A stretch of 56,795 nucleotides of DNA from Smithellaceae bacterium (lineage in GTDB: Bacteria; Desulfobacterota; Syntrophia; Syntrophales; Smithellaceae): the NCBI GenBank assembly GCA_030690945.1, contig JAUYFM010000040.1:1-56795 (forward strand). Direction: 5' to 3'. Below the pieces are notes generated by a model, which worked only from the letters and a program-made list of their open reading frames with translations, did not search any database and had not been told where the DNA came from. The position numbers were made by a program, and so were the translations under genes. Shown here piece after piece: positions 1-7,130 of this stretch (positions are counted from its first letter, which is position 1; every line of letters begins with the position of its first letter).

Positions 1-1
1 C

Positions 2-745
2 CTCATTCACCATTCCCACAAGGACGGCTCCAACTACCCGGTGGAAAACTGCCCCATGTATATCTCTTACACCCAGGCCGTCGAAAGCCATATGACGGAC
101 GAGGTACTCTGGCGCAAGGACGGCGGCAGTTTCCCCGTGGAATATTCCAGCATGCCGATCACCAAGGATGGCAAGGTCATGGGCGCGGTGGTGACTTTTA
201 GGGACATCACTGAACGCAAGCAGATAGAGGAAAAGATCAAGCAGATGGTTTACCATGATTCCCTGACGGGCCTTCCCAACCGGAAGCTCTTTTCGGACCG
301 TTTGGGGGTTGCCTTGGCCCAGTCACAGAGGAATCAAAAAGAAGTAGGCATCGCGATGCTCGACCTCGACCATTTTAAGGACGTGAATGACACCCTGGGC
401 CATGACGTGGGGGATCTCCTTCTCCAGGCAACGGCAGAAAGGCTGAGTGCCGCACTGAGGAAAGGGGACACAGTGGCGCGCTTCGGTGGCGACGAGTTTT
501 TGCTGATCCTTCCTGACCTTGAGGTGATTGAAGATGCGATCCAGGTTGCCCAGAAAATCGTTGACAGTTTTCGCAAGCCCTTCCTCATTGACACCCAGCA
601 GCTCATTGTGACAACGAGTATCGGCATTGCTGTCTATCTCCATGATGGAATAGATGAAGGTACTCTTCTCAAAAATGCCGATATCGCCATGTATCAAGCC
701 AAACAGGCGGGAGGGGACCGATACCAGCTCTGTAAAAAGGCTTGA
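2..745 (+). CDS. PAS-GGDEF diguanylate cyclase, 5' end outside window
   Basis: The frame is open from base 2, so the gene begins before the window and only its last 247 codons are seen. The first part is the tail of a PAS/PAC sensor domain ending in FRDITERKQ. A GGDEF domain follows, with the signature RFGGDEF near visible residue 160. Five residues upstream lies RKGD, which fits the RxxD product-inhibition site, so the enzyme is expected to make cyclic di-GMP from two GTP and be feedback-inhibited. No EAL domain follows; the frame stops at 743-745. The stop overlaps the start of a beta-lactamase remnant, which suggests a rearrangement boundary just after this gene. The signal sensed cannot be told because the N-terminus is missing. 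Confidence 0.93.
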   Translation, partial: LIHHSHKDGSNYPVENCPMYISYTQAVESHMTDEVLWRKDGGSFPVEYSSMPITKDGKVMGAVVTFRDITERKQIEEKIKQMVYHDSLTGLPNRKLFSDRLGVALAQSQRNQKEVGIAMLDLDHFKDVNDTLGHDVGDLLLQATAERLSAALRKGDTVARFGGDEFLLILPDLEVIEDAIQVAQKIVDSFRKPFLIDTQQLIVTTSIGIAVYLHDGIDEGTLLKNADIAMYQAKQAGGDRYQLCKKA

Positions 746-996
746 AGGCTGTGTTGCTTGTCAGCAATGCCTATGCTCTCGATTGGCAGGATAGTCCGGA
801 GGTAGGGAAACTGTTTAGTAACGGTTGCGTGCAAGGAACATTCGTCCTCTATGAACTCGCTGCAGATCACCTTATAGGGCATAACCATGTTCGGGCCGTA
901 ACTCGCTTTATCCCGGCTTCGACCTTTAAGATTCCCAATAGCCTGATCGGCCTTTCCGTTGGTGCAGTAAAGACTGTTGACGAAGTTGATCTGTAA
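742..996 (+). pseudogene. class D (OXA-type) beta-lactamase remnant
   Basis: An open stretch of 84 codons from a TTG matches the N-terminal third of class D serine beta-lactamases: the GTFVLY strand, RFIPASTFKIPNSLIG with the active-site Ser-Thr-Phe-Lys (S-x-x-K) motif, then GAVKTVDEV. It ends at a stop where the family continues for roughly 170 more residues holding the SxV and KTG motifs, so no activity is expected. The apparent signal peptide (about 13 residues, ending near AYA-LD) is also shorter than usual, so the 5' end may be cut too. It overlaps the stop of the upstream cyclase gene. Bases 997-1176 show no recognisable continuation of the lactamase. Confidence 0.82.
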
Positions 997-1176
997 GGCA
1001 TTATCTTGATATCAAAAAATGCACTTTTCAACCAGAAAACAATGAACATGCTTTCAGGAAATATATGAAGCGTTCAAACGGCATTCATCGGATAAAGTGA
1101 TTTCTCTTGACAGACGTAATTATTTTCCTTAGCCTTTTCGACAATAATCAGAGGATTTCCATTTGAGGGAGAGTTT

Positions 1177-1392
1177 ATGAGATCCGTAAAACGTAAGATA
1201 ACGGATATGACGTTAGATGAGCTTAAGGGCGTCATCCATGAAGCAATCGCCGAAGATATGGAGGTTTGGCGGGAGACCTTTGAGATCATGGCGGACAGCA
1301 AGCTGATGGGGCAGATCCGGCAGGCGGATATGCACAGGGCAGCCGGCAAAAAAGGTGCCTTTGTCGCTTGGGATGATCTGAAAAATGCATAA
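1177..1392 (+). CDS. antitoxin-like protein of a RelE-type pair
   Basis: A 71-residue acidic and basic protein with no recognised DNA-binding motif. The identification rests on context: its 3' end overlaps the following RelE-like toxin gene by 8 bases, the usual translationally coupled antitoxin-toxin order. A GAGGGAG ribosome-binding site lies just upstream of the ATG. The C-terminal part, ending in AFVAWDDLKNA, resembles the toxin-wrapping tail seen in RelB/Phd-like antitoxins of Deltaproteobacteria, but the exact family is not certain. It would neutralise the toxin by direct binding and probably repress the operon. Confidence 0.7.
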   Translation: MRSVKRKITDMTLDELKGVIHEAIAEDMEVWRETFEIMADSKLMGQIRQADMHRAAGKKGAFVAWDDLKNA

Positions 1393-1645
1393 GACCATTC
1401 TTCATCGGAACGCCGTTAAATTCTACCGGAAGGCCGATAACGCCTTGAAGGAAAGAGTAGCGGACGCGATTGATGTCATTGCCCGGAATCCACACCTGGA
1501 AGGACATATCAAGAAGTTAAAGGGGGATCTCAAGCACATGCATCGTTTCCGAATGGGCAATCTGCGTATCCTTTACGAGATTGACGATGCGCAAGAAACT
1601 GTGTGGATCAAGACGATCGAATGGAGAGGCTCGGTATATAAGTAA
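1385..1645 (+). CDS. RelE/ParE-superfamily toxin
   Basis: An 86-residue basic protein with the RelE-fold pattern: helices near the N-terminus containing FYRKADNALKERV, then the strand segment LKGDLKHMHRFRMGNLRILYEI. The L-KG-L--..R-R-G--RI-YEI pattern is characteristic of RelE/StbE-like mRNA interferases, and the C-terminal strand ends in WRGSVYK. The likely role is ribosome-dependent mRNA cleavage when not bound by its antitoxin; this is inferred from the family. The start overlaps the antitoxin stop. Such pairs are typical cargo of mobile or rearranged DNA, which fits the neighbouring gene fragments. Confidence 0.85.
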   Translation: MHKTILHRNAVKFYRKADNALKERVADAIDVIARNPHLEGHIKKLKGDLKHMHRFRMGNLRILYEIDDAQETVWIKTIEWRGSVYK

Positions 1646-1881
1646 AAGACTCACCCGATTGACGCGACATAAAAGTTGAACCATACGAACGCCTGGCAGC
1701 TCATTTTATCATCGCGTAGCCTGAGGAAGCCTTCCTGAAGTCAAGCATCTGGTAATTTTGGTGGACATACTTCCTTTCAATTGGTAATAGTTGAATAATT
1801 GTTACAAAGGCAATACAATTAATCGTTACGCTCCGGCTGATATTTTCGTTAGGCGGACATAAAATCAGGAGGATGATAATA

Positions 1882-2064
1882 ATGCAAAAAAAAGCAATCA
1901 GAAAGCAAGTGATAAGAAAAGATGCATCTGTAGGAACAGCAGAAATGAAGATTGCGAAGGAATATGGACTTCCAGATGGGTGTGTCCGACTGGTATTGCC
2001 GAATGGTAAGAAAGCAAGAACAGATAAAATAATTGAAAGCTTCTTGAAAGATTGGGATAAATAG
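1882..2064 (+). CDS. small basic protein of unknown function
   Basis: A 60-residue lysine-rich protein with the central segment EYGLPDGCVRLVLPNGKKART. I do not recognise the family. The ATG at 1882 is preferred over the in-frame ATG at 1873 because the AGGAGG at 1867-1872 lies 9 bases before 1882 but touches 1873. The gene sits alone in an accessory stretch between a toxin-antitoxin pair and another orphan gene. The strong ribosome-binding site and plausible composition support it being real. Confidence 0.55.
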   Translation: MQKKAIRKQVIRKDASVGTAEMKIAKEYGLPDGCVRLVLPNGKKARTDKIIESFLKDWDK

Positions 2065-2139
2065 CCTATTAACAAAACTGGAGTTAGGAATTAGTAAACA
2101 TAATATACTCACATTAGATATTAACCCAGGAATAGGATA

Positions 2140-2562
2140 ATGACCGCACGTCGTAAAAAACAAAAGTTCAGACTTAACTACATCGGTGAAAAAATTGACG
2201 CTCGGCGTGGTTATAAACGATGTATCCTACCAGGAGTGGTAACATATGCTCCACTTCACCCTAACCTCATGGGTATGGGGATTCGACCTACACGACTTAA
2301 GGCTGAATTTTGGAGAAATCGAACTGGGGGACTCGTTGTTCGATTTAATAGCACCTTGGGCTGGCGTTTTTGTTATGAGGCGTTTCTCTTAAATGGCAAG
2401 CAAGTTTCAGATAAAGATATATATGAATTTAGTGATTTTATAGTGGAGGTTCTTCTAGACTGGGGCGGGTCGGATGAAGATCCAGACGAAAACTTCTACA
2501 TCTGCGAACCCGAATGCCCAAACCCAAACCCAAACCAAAGGCGCCGGGGAGGTAGACGCTAA
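2140..2562 (+). CDS. hypothetical protein with Pro-Asn-rich tail
   Basis: A 140-residue protein beginning MTARRKKQKFRL and ending in a short NPNPNPN-type stretch followed by a basic RRRGGRR tail. The middle has several aromatic and glycine residues, with no catalytic motif I can name. The upstream ribosome-binding site is weak (AGGAATAGGATA). No family is recognised. The length and balanced composition favour a coding gene over chance. It lies 75 bases after another orphan gene and before a MITE-like repeat, so it may be cargo of a transferred segment. Confidence 0.5.
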   Translation: MTARRKKQKFRLNYIGEKIDARRGYKRCILPGVVTYAPLHPNLMGMGIRPTRLKAEFWRNRTGGLVVRFNSTLGWRFCYEAFLLNGKQVSDKDIYEFSDFIVEVLLDWGGSDEDPDENFYICEPECPNPNPNQRRRGGRR

Positions 2563-2780
2563 CTCAAAAGATCATAATGGTCCTTTAAAAAATATTGCTT
2601 TTGCACCATAATAGAGTCCAACCATAGTGCTTAGCTAAATTAAAAAAGAAGCACCTGACCGTTAAATACCCAGTGGTAATTTCTTTCCATTAGTAATCGT
2701 TAATTCTGACAACCGCATGCTGATGAAACTTTGTAGGTGCTATGATTATCAAGGCAAGCATATGTCGGGAGACCTAATTC

Positions 2781-2890
2781 CTAGTGTCCTGTCAACGATA
2801 CTCTGTCATTCCGAAGGAGTCATAACGACTGAGAAATCTTAGATTTCTCCCTGCGGTCGAAATGACATTTCTTGATTGACGAGACACTAG
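2781..2890. repeat. MITE/REP-like element with terminal inverted repeats
   Basis: About 110 bases bounded by CTAGTGTC at 2781-2788 and its exact inverse at 2883-2890. The inverted match extends imperfectly inward (CTAGTGTC-nn-GTCAA on both sides). Inside are a second inverted pair (GTCATT at 2805-2810 and AATGAC at 2861-2866) and a near-perfect palindrome formed by GAGAAATCT and AGATTTCTC around 2831-2849. It has no coding capacity, so it would depend on a transposase elsewhere if mobile. Its right end overlaps the stop codon of the minus-strand gene at 2887. The preceding bases 2563-2780 show nothing recognisable. Confidence 0.7.
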
Positions 2891-3402
2891 TCTTCCTCAT
2901 GCACGATCATCTTGGATTCTTCAGCCTGAAAAATCTGTCGCCGGGGGAGTGCTATTCTGACTGTTGTGCCGGTCGGCCCTTTTTTCGGGTCGGCGTTGGA
3001 TTCAATCGTCACGTTTCCGCGATAGGCTTTAACAGCTGCATAGGCTGACGGCAGCCCCAGGCCGGTTCCATCGCCTGCCGGCTTGGTGGTGAAAAAAGGC
3101 GTAAAAAGAAGTGGGATGTTTTCTTCGGCAATGCCCACGCCTGTATCGGCTAGTGTAATGGACACCTGATGTTCGTCACCTTCGACGGTAATGATCAACG
3201 AACCTCCGTCCGGCATGGCCTCAATGGCGTTTTTTTCCAAGTCAAATAAAGCGGTGACCATTTGTTCATAGTCGATCCATACCACATCATTTTCAAGAAA
3301 TTTTTTCAGCTTGATGTCGACGTTACCCTGCCGGGACAGTTTTGCAAGACTCTCTTCGATTATTTTAAGAATATTGGTTTCCCTGAGCTTCAGACCGAAC
3401 AA
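2887..3402 (-). CDS. stand-alone histidine-kinase-type ATPase domain
   Basis: A 171-residue protein consisting of a GHKL/HATPase_c domain with its boxes in order: N-box ALFDLEKNAIEAMP, G1 DTGVGIAEEN, F-box FTPFFTTKPAG and G2 GTGLGLPSA. There is no sensor, transmembrane or phospho-acceptor His domain. The TTG start at 3402 is supported by AAGGAGG about 10 bases upstream. The last codons abut the inverted repeat of a MITE-like element, which provides the TAG stop, so the original C-terminus may have been different. It is divergent from the DRTGG/ATPase/PHP cassette at 3611 and may belong to the same signalling theme. It could also be the remnant of a larger kinase. Confidence 0.8.
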   Translation of the reverse strand: MFGLKLRETNILKIIEESLAKLSRQGNVDIKLKKFLENDVVWIDYEQMVTALFDLEKNAIEAMPDGGSLIITVEGDEHQVSITLADTGVGIAEENIPLLFTPFFTTKPAGDGTGLGLPSAYAAVKAYRGNVTIESNADPKKGPTGTTVRIALPRRQIFQAEESKMIVHEED

Positions 3403-3493
3403 GTGATGATGGCCTCCTTCAACCCTTAATCCATAGCAGAGTGCTTACCCGAATAACACTTTCATTGCCAAATAAAAAGTTAAAACTATCTTA

Positions 3494-3523
3494 TTGACAG
3501 CAAATCATCGGCCATGATAGATA
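3494..3523 (+). promoter_or_regulatory. candidate sigma-70 promoter for the hydrogenase cassette
   Basis: TTGACA at 3494-3499 and TAGATA at 3518-3523 are separated by 18 bases, about 90 bases before the first gene of the 3611-11984 run. This is motif matching only. It is the best candidate in the 208-base gap between the divergent genes. Confidence 0.4.
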
Positions 3524-3610
3524 CAACAATAATTCAGTAATATTTTAACAGCAAATGAAGTTTTCCAAAATATTACATAACCTTTTTTGATGATTGATGA
3601 GGAGTAGCCT

Positions 3611-3985
3611 TTGAAACTGCGCGAAGTAAAAGATATCCTGGAGGCGGAAGTCATTGTGGGTGATGATATTCTTGACCTCGAAGTAAAAACAGCCTTCGGG
3701 GCCGACTTGATGAGTGATGTGCTGGCCTATGCCAAAGCGGGCAGCATGCTGCTGACGGGTTTAACCAACACCCAGGTCGTCCGAACCGCCAACGTACTGG
3801 ATATTGCAGCAATTATCCTGGTGCGGGGCAAAAAGCCGTCATCCGAGACGATCGCGTTAGCCAGAGAACTTAAGATTCCCATTTTAACCACGAAATATAT
3901 TCTATTTGAAACGGCGGGCCGCCTCTACACAAAGGGGATTGTCGGTTGTCTGCAAAAAGTTGAAAATACCAGTGGTCGAAACTAA
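3611..3985 (+). CDS. DRTGG-domain protein (first copy)
   Basis: A 124-residue protein resembling the DRTGG domain that occurs alone or beside CBS domains in clostridial and deltaproteobacterial hydrogenase loci. The segment TAFGADLMSDVLAYAKAGSMLLTG aligns with the second DRTGG protein at 4431 (GGYTGDLLSDVMGNSREGYIWIT). Molecular function is unknown; ligand sensing is often assumed. It starts with TTG behind GAGGAG. Its 3' end overlaps the next gene by about 26 bases, implying coupled translation. It is the first gene of the cassette leading into hydC-hydB-hydA. Confidence 0.78.
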   Translation: MKLREVKDILEAEVIVGDDILDLEVKTAFGADLMSDVLAYAKAGSMLLTGLTNTQVVRTANVLDIAAIILVRGKKPSSETIALARELKIPILTTKYILFETAGRLYTKGIVGCLQKVENTSGRN

Positions 3986-4409
3986 TCCAAACCTGTATTC
4001 GAACAGTTTTAATATTGAAGGCGGCAATTTCAATTCCGCCGGTATTGTCTCGACCAACATTAAATCCATTCTGAAAAAATTAGGAATTCCCAGCGATATC
4101 GTCCGAAAAGCCGCCATCGTCTCTTACGAGGCGGAAATCAATGTCGTATCGTATGCCAAAAAAGCCATCGTGAACCTCACGGTTAATCCCGGTGTTGTAC
4201 AAATCGAGGTAATTGACGAAGGTCCCGGCATTCCCAATATTGATTTGGCTATGCAGGAAGGTTATTCTACCGCTGATCAGAGAATCCGGGAAATGGGCTT
4301 TGGCGCGGGTATGGGACTTTGCAACATAAAGAATTATTCCGATGTTTTCCATATCACATCGGAAGTCGGCAAAGGCACTCATCTGAAGATGACGATTCAA
4401 ACACCATAA
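3960..4409 (+). CDS. anti-sigma-factor-like ATPase (GHKL fold)
   Basis: About 149 residues. The N-terminal strand FNIEGGNFNSAGIVST leads to a helix with the N-box SYEAEINVVSYA. Then come G1 DEGPGIPNIDLAM, the glycine lid GFGAGMGLCNI and the final strand KGTHLKMTI. This is the RsbW/SpoIIAB-like small ATPase layout, so a serine-kinase or nucleotide-binding switch is likely, with no phospho-acceptor His. The start is uncertain: TTG codons at 3906, 3939 and 3960 are all in frame. I chose 3960 because homologous small ATPases begin close to this strand; it has no strong ribosome-binding site and relies on overlap with the upstream DRTGG gene. Sited between two DRTGG genes. Confidence 0.8.
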   Translation: MKIPVVETNPNLYSNSFNIEGGNFNSAGIVSTNIKSILKKLGIPSDIVRKAAIVSYEAEINVVSYAKKAIVNLTVNPGVVQIEVIDEGPGIPNIDLAMQEGYSTADQRIREMGFGAGMGLCNIKNYSDVFHITSEVGKGTHLKMTIQTP

Positions 4410-4430
4410 TTTTTCATAAAGGGTTCAGTC

Positions 4431-4772
4431 ATGAAAATTGAAAAAATAGTTCAAGCGCTGGGATTGGAGGTCAGGTGCGGCAAAAATTACCTGGACAAAG
4501 ACGTTACAGGCGGCTACACCGGAGACCTCCTGAGCGATGTCATGGGTAATTCCCGGGAAGGCTATATCTGGATCACCCGCCAGGTTCACCAGAATATTGT
4601 CGCCGTCGCCAGTCTCAAGGAACACGTGGGAATCATTCTGATTAATTCCTGTCAGCCGACTGCCGACACCCTCGAGAAAGCCGAGGCGGAAAAGATTCCG
4701 ATCATGGTGTCCGATTTGCCCGCTTTTGAAATCTCGGGCAAGATCTATAATTTACTGACGGCAAAAAGCTGA
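4431..4772 (+). CDS. DRTGG-domain protein (second copy)
   Basis: A 113-residue protein with the segment VTGGYTGDLLSDVMGNSREG, which matches the DRTGG-domain core better than the first copy does. The rest alternates hydrophobic strands and helices, with TADTLEKAEAEKIPIMVSD near the end, paralogous to the matching region of the 3611 gene. A regulatory, non-catalytic role is inferred. It stands 21 bases after the small ATPase gene and 67 bases before the PHP gene, within one apparent transcript leading to the [FeFe] hydrogenase. Confidence 0.82.
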   Translation: MKIEKIVQALGLEVRCGKNYLDKDVTGGYTGDLLSDVMGNSREGYIWITRQVHQNIVAVASLKEHVGIILINSCQPTADTLEKAEAEKIPIMVSDLPAFEISGKIYNLLTAKS

Positions 4773-4839
4773 ACCTTGAAAACACCATCCCAGAAAATAC
4801 CCGGCGTTTAGTGGTTATTGTTTCCAGCGGTGAAAACCG

Positions 4840-5577
4840 ATGTTGAAAGTTTTTAATTGCGATCTTCATATTCACACCTGCCTGTCCCCCTGCGCCGAAC
4901 TGGACATGCATCCGCAGACCCTGGTACAAAAAGCACTGGATAAAAAGCTCGACATGATCGCCATCAGCGACCACAACGCTTCCGCCAATGTCCCATACGT
5001 CATTGCAGCCGCCGCCGGGAAAAATATTCAAATCATCCCGGCTATGGAAATCACGACAAGGGAAGAAGTACATCTGCTGGCGCTCTTTGAGTCCCTGTCC
5101 GATCTCCTGAAACTTCAGACCGTCATTGATCAGCACTTATTCGGCGAAAATGATGAAAACCGCTTTGGCGTTCAGGCTATCGTCAACGAGTTTGGCGAGG
5201 TGGAAGGGCTGAACAATCAACTGCTCATCGGTGCGACGGATTTATCCATTGACAGTTTCATGGATACCATTCACCAATTGAAAGGTCTGGCCATCCCCGC
5301 GCATATCGACAGGGAAAGTTTCAGTGTCTTAAGCCAACTGGGCTTCATCGATGACCATTCCCGTTTTGACGCGCTGGAAATATCTAAATTAACCGGTATG
5401 GAGCAAGGCCGTATCCAATATCACAATCTGAGCCGATATCCGTTTTTAACATCATCAGACGCCCATTTTATAAAGGATATCGGAACATCACCCACAAAAA
5501 TTATTATGGAAAAACCAACCTTTGCTGAACTAAAGATGGCCCTCTCCAAACAAAACGGCCGTCAGATACTGGAGTAG
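4840..5577 (+). CDS. PHP-family metal-dependent phosphoesterase
   Basis: A 245-residue PHP-domain protein. The metal-binding motifs are visible in order: DLHIHTCLSPC near residue 8, SDHNAS near 48, the glutamate in AMEITTREEVHLLALF near 68-80, AHIDRES near 154 and SSDAHF near 209. This set is typical of PHP phosphoesterases such as histidinol-phosphate phosphatase-like and RNase AM-like enzymes. Its substrate is unknown. Genes of this kind recur next to electron-bifurcating hydrogenases in anaerobes together with DRTGG and ATPase genes, so a regulatory role is plausible but unproven. The next gene starts 2 bases after its stop. Confidence 0.88.
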   Translation: MLKVFNCDLHIHTCLSPCAELDMHPQTLVQKALDKKLDMIAISDHNASANVPYVIAAAAGKNIQIIPAMEITTREEVHLLALFESLSDLLKLQTVIDQHLFGENDENRFGVQAIVNEFGEVEGLNNQLLIGATDLSIDSFMDTIHQLKGLAIPAHIDRESFSVLSQLGFIDDHSRFDALEISKLTGMEQGRIQYHNLSRYPFLTSSDAHFIKDIGTSPTKIIMEKPTFAELKMALSKQNGRQILE

Positions 5578-5579
5578 CC

Positions 5580-6128
5580 ATGCTGACGCTTGCCGACCAC
5601 ATATTGGATATTACTGAAAACTCCGTACGTGCCGGCGCCAAGCTTATTGAAATCAGTATTGACGAAGATTCCCGCAATGATTTGCTCACCATCGAAATTA
5701 AAGACAACGGACACGGTATGAGCCGGGACGTTCTTCAAAAAGTTCTGGATCCCTTTTACACGACCAAAACGGTCCGGCGCGTGGGCTTGGGACTACCACT
5801 CCTTAAAGATGCAGCAGAACGGTCCGGTGGAACATTTCTTCTGGAATCTCAAGAAAACTCAGGAACTACGGTAAAAGCCATCTTTGGTTTGCGTCATTTG
5901 GACCGCCAACCGCTGGGTGACATTCAAAACACAATAATAATTTTGATTATTTCTAATTCTGAGGTTGATTTTTTTTATAAACACAGGCATAATGACCGGC
6001 GGTTTGGGATAGATACACGTGAAATCCGAAAAGAAATCGAGGATATACCCATTAACCATCCTGAGATAATAAAATATATCCGGGGCGTTATTGAAGAAGG
6101 ATTACGCGAAATCGAACCAGAAGCATAG
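5580..6128 (+). CDS. GHKL ATPase, histidine-kinase-like, no sensor
   Basis: A 182-residue protein. The N-terminal part is a GHKL ATPase: ITENSVRAGAKLIEI (N-box), DNGHGMSRDVLQKV (G1), DPFYTTKTVRRVGLGLPLL (F and G2 boxes) and a TTVKAIF strand. The last 60 residues are a basic/acidic helical extension ending in EEGLREIEPEA. No dimerisation/His domain is present, so it is either a non-canonical kinase or an ATP-binding regulator. It follows the PHP gene with 2 bases between them and precedes hydC by 28 bases, so it is almost certainly co-transcribed with the hydrogenase. Confidence 0.85.
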   Translation: MLTLADHILDITENSVRAGAKLIEISIDEDSRNDLLTIEIKDNGHGMSRDVLQKVLDPFYTTKTVRRVGLGLPLLKDAAERSGGTFLLESQENSGTTVKAIFGLRHLDRQPLGDIQNTIIILIISNSEVDFFYKHRHNDRRFGIDTREIRKEIEDIPINHPEIIKYIRGVIEEGLREIEPEA

Positions 6129-6156
6129 CGCACCCCAAAGATCGAGGAGGAAGTAA

Positions 6157-6651
6157 ATGAAAGCCGAAGACACAGAATTATTAAAAGAGTTCACACCGGA
6201 ACAAGTAGCAAAGCTCGGGAGCATCATTGAAAAACACAGAGGAAAAGCGGGCGGACTGATTCCCATCCTGGAAGAAGCGCAGGTTTCTCTTGAATACCTT
6301 CCTTTATCCGTGCAGAAAAGAATTGCCTCCGGATTGAATCTGCCCTTGAGCCGCGTCTATGGCGTTGTCACGTTTTACTCGTTTTTCACCATGACCCCGC
6401 GTGGTAAACACACCGTTCGCGTTTGCCTGGGCACAGCCTGTTATGTGCGGGGCGGCAAAGCACTCACCGACACACTGGAAAAACAATTCGGCATTAAAGA
6501 AGGTGAAACAACGCCGGACCGGATGTTCACCCTGGAATCCGTCCGCTGCCTGGGCGCCTGCGGATTGGGACCGGTCATCGTTGTGGATGAAGATGTCCAT
6601 GGCCGCGTCAAACCGGGAAAAGTTAAGGAAATCTTGAGCCAATACAATTAA
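6157..6651 (+). CDS. hydC: HydC, NuoE-like subunit of bifurcating hydrogenase
   Basis: 164 residues of the NuoE / 24-kDa thioredoxin-like [2Fe-2S] family. Four ligands are visible as CLGTAC (C-x4-C) near residue 91 and CLGAC (C-x3-C) near residue 131. The helical N-terminus contains ILEEAQVSLEYLP and the conserved VYGVVTFYSFF. In HydABC hydrogenases this subunit passes electrons between the flavin subunit and the H-cluster subunit. A good AGGAGG precedes the ATG. It is the first of four structural genes (6157-11984). Cytoplasmic; no signal peptide. Confidence 0.93.
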   Translation: MKAEDTELLKEFTPEQVAKLGSIIEKHRGKAGGLIPILEEAQVSLEYLPLSVQKRIASGLNLPLSRVYGVVTFYSFFTMTPRGKHTVRVCLGTACYVRGGKALTDTLEKQFGIKEGETTPDRMFTLESVRCLGACGLGPVIVVDEDVHGRVKPGKVKEILSQYN

Positions 6652-6681
6652 TTTCTAATTATAGAAAACGGAGGAAAGCCG

Positions 6682-7065
6682 ATGGCGAAATTGACTATCG
6701 ATGATTTAAAGAAAATTAAAGAAAAAGTGCATAAAGAAATGTCTTTACGGGACGGAGACCGCCGCGTCAATGTAACCGTGCATATGGGAACATGCGGCAT
6801 CGCTTCCGGCGCAAAGGAAGTGATGGACACCCTTCTTGAGGAAATCGAAGCAGCGGGCGTGCATGATGTTGTCGCTACCACATCCGGTTGCATGGGCTTA
6901 TGCAGCCGCGAACCCCTGGTGACCGTCGAAGCATTGAATCAGGACCCCATCAAATATGAATATGTCAATCCCAACAAAATGCGACAGATTTTCAAAAAGC
7001 ATGTTCTGGCGGGAGAGATACAGACACCCTTTGTCCTGGCAAAAGGCTCTGAAACCATTAAATAA
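6682..7065 (+). CDS. thioredoxin-like [2Fe-2S] ferredoxin, hydrogenase accessory
   Basis: A 127-residue thioredoxin-like ferredoxin-family protein of the kind encoded between hydC and hydB in many bacteria. After a helical N-terminus, HMGTCGIASGAKEV supplies one cysteine and TSGCMGLCSREP supplies a C-x3-C pair, so three cysteines are seen in motif positions and the fourth ligand is not obvious. The C-terminal half (VTVEALNQDPIKYEYV) matches the strand-turn of the NuoF N-terminal domain. It is probably an extra subunit or electron-transfer partner of the hydrogenase. It follows hydC by 30 bases. Gene names for this subunit vary between organisms, so no symbol is given. Confidence 0.85.
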   Translation: MAKLTIDDLKKIKEKVHKEMSLRDGDRRVNVTVHMGTCGIASGAKEVMDTLLEEIEAAGVHDVVATTSGCMGLCSREPLVTVEALNQDPIKYEYVNPNKMRQIFKKHVLAGEIQTPFVLAKGSETIK

Positions 7066-7130
7066 TGTGCTATCCGTCATGCAGGCATCATCTTGATGCA
7101 TGATTATTTTTTAAGGAGGATATTGGATAA

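Noticed and set aside
1848-1854. GTTAGGC resembling an integron attC core site
   Set aside because: No matching inverse core with paired L/R boxes was found at the expected distance upstream, and no integrase is present.
2519-2538. Short CCCAAA-type repeat
   Set aside because: Only about three units, in frame within the Asn-Pro tail of the hypothetical protein; no sign of wider repeat structure.
7071-7115. Weak hairpin before hydB followed by T-rich bases
   Set aside because: Stem is short with an uneven internal loop, and the gene order makes termination inside the hydrogenase operon unlikely.
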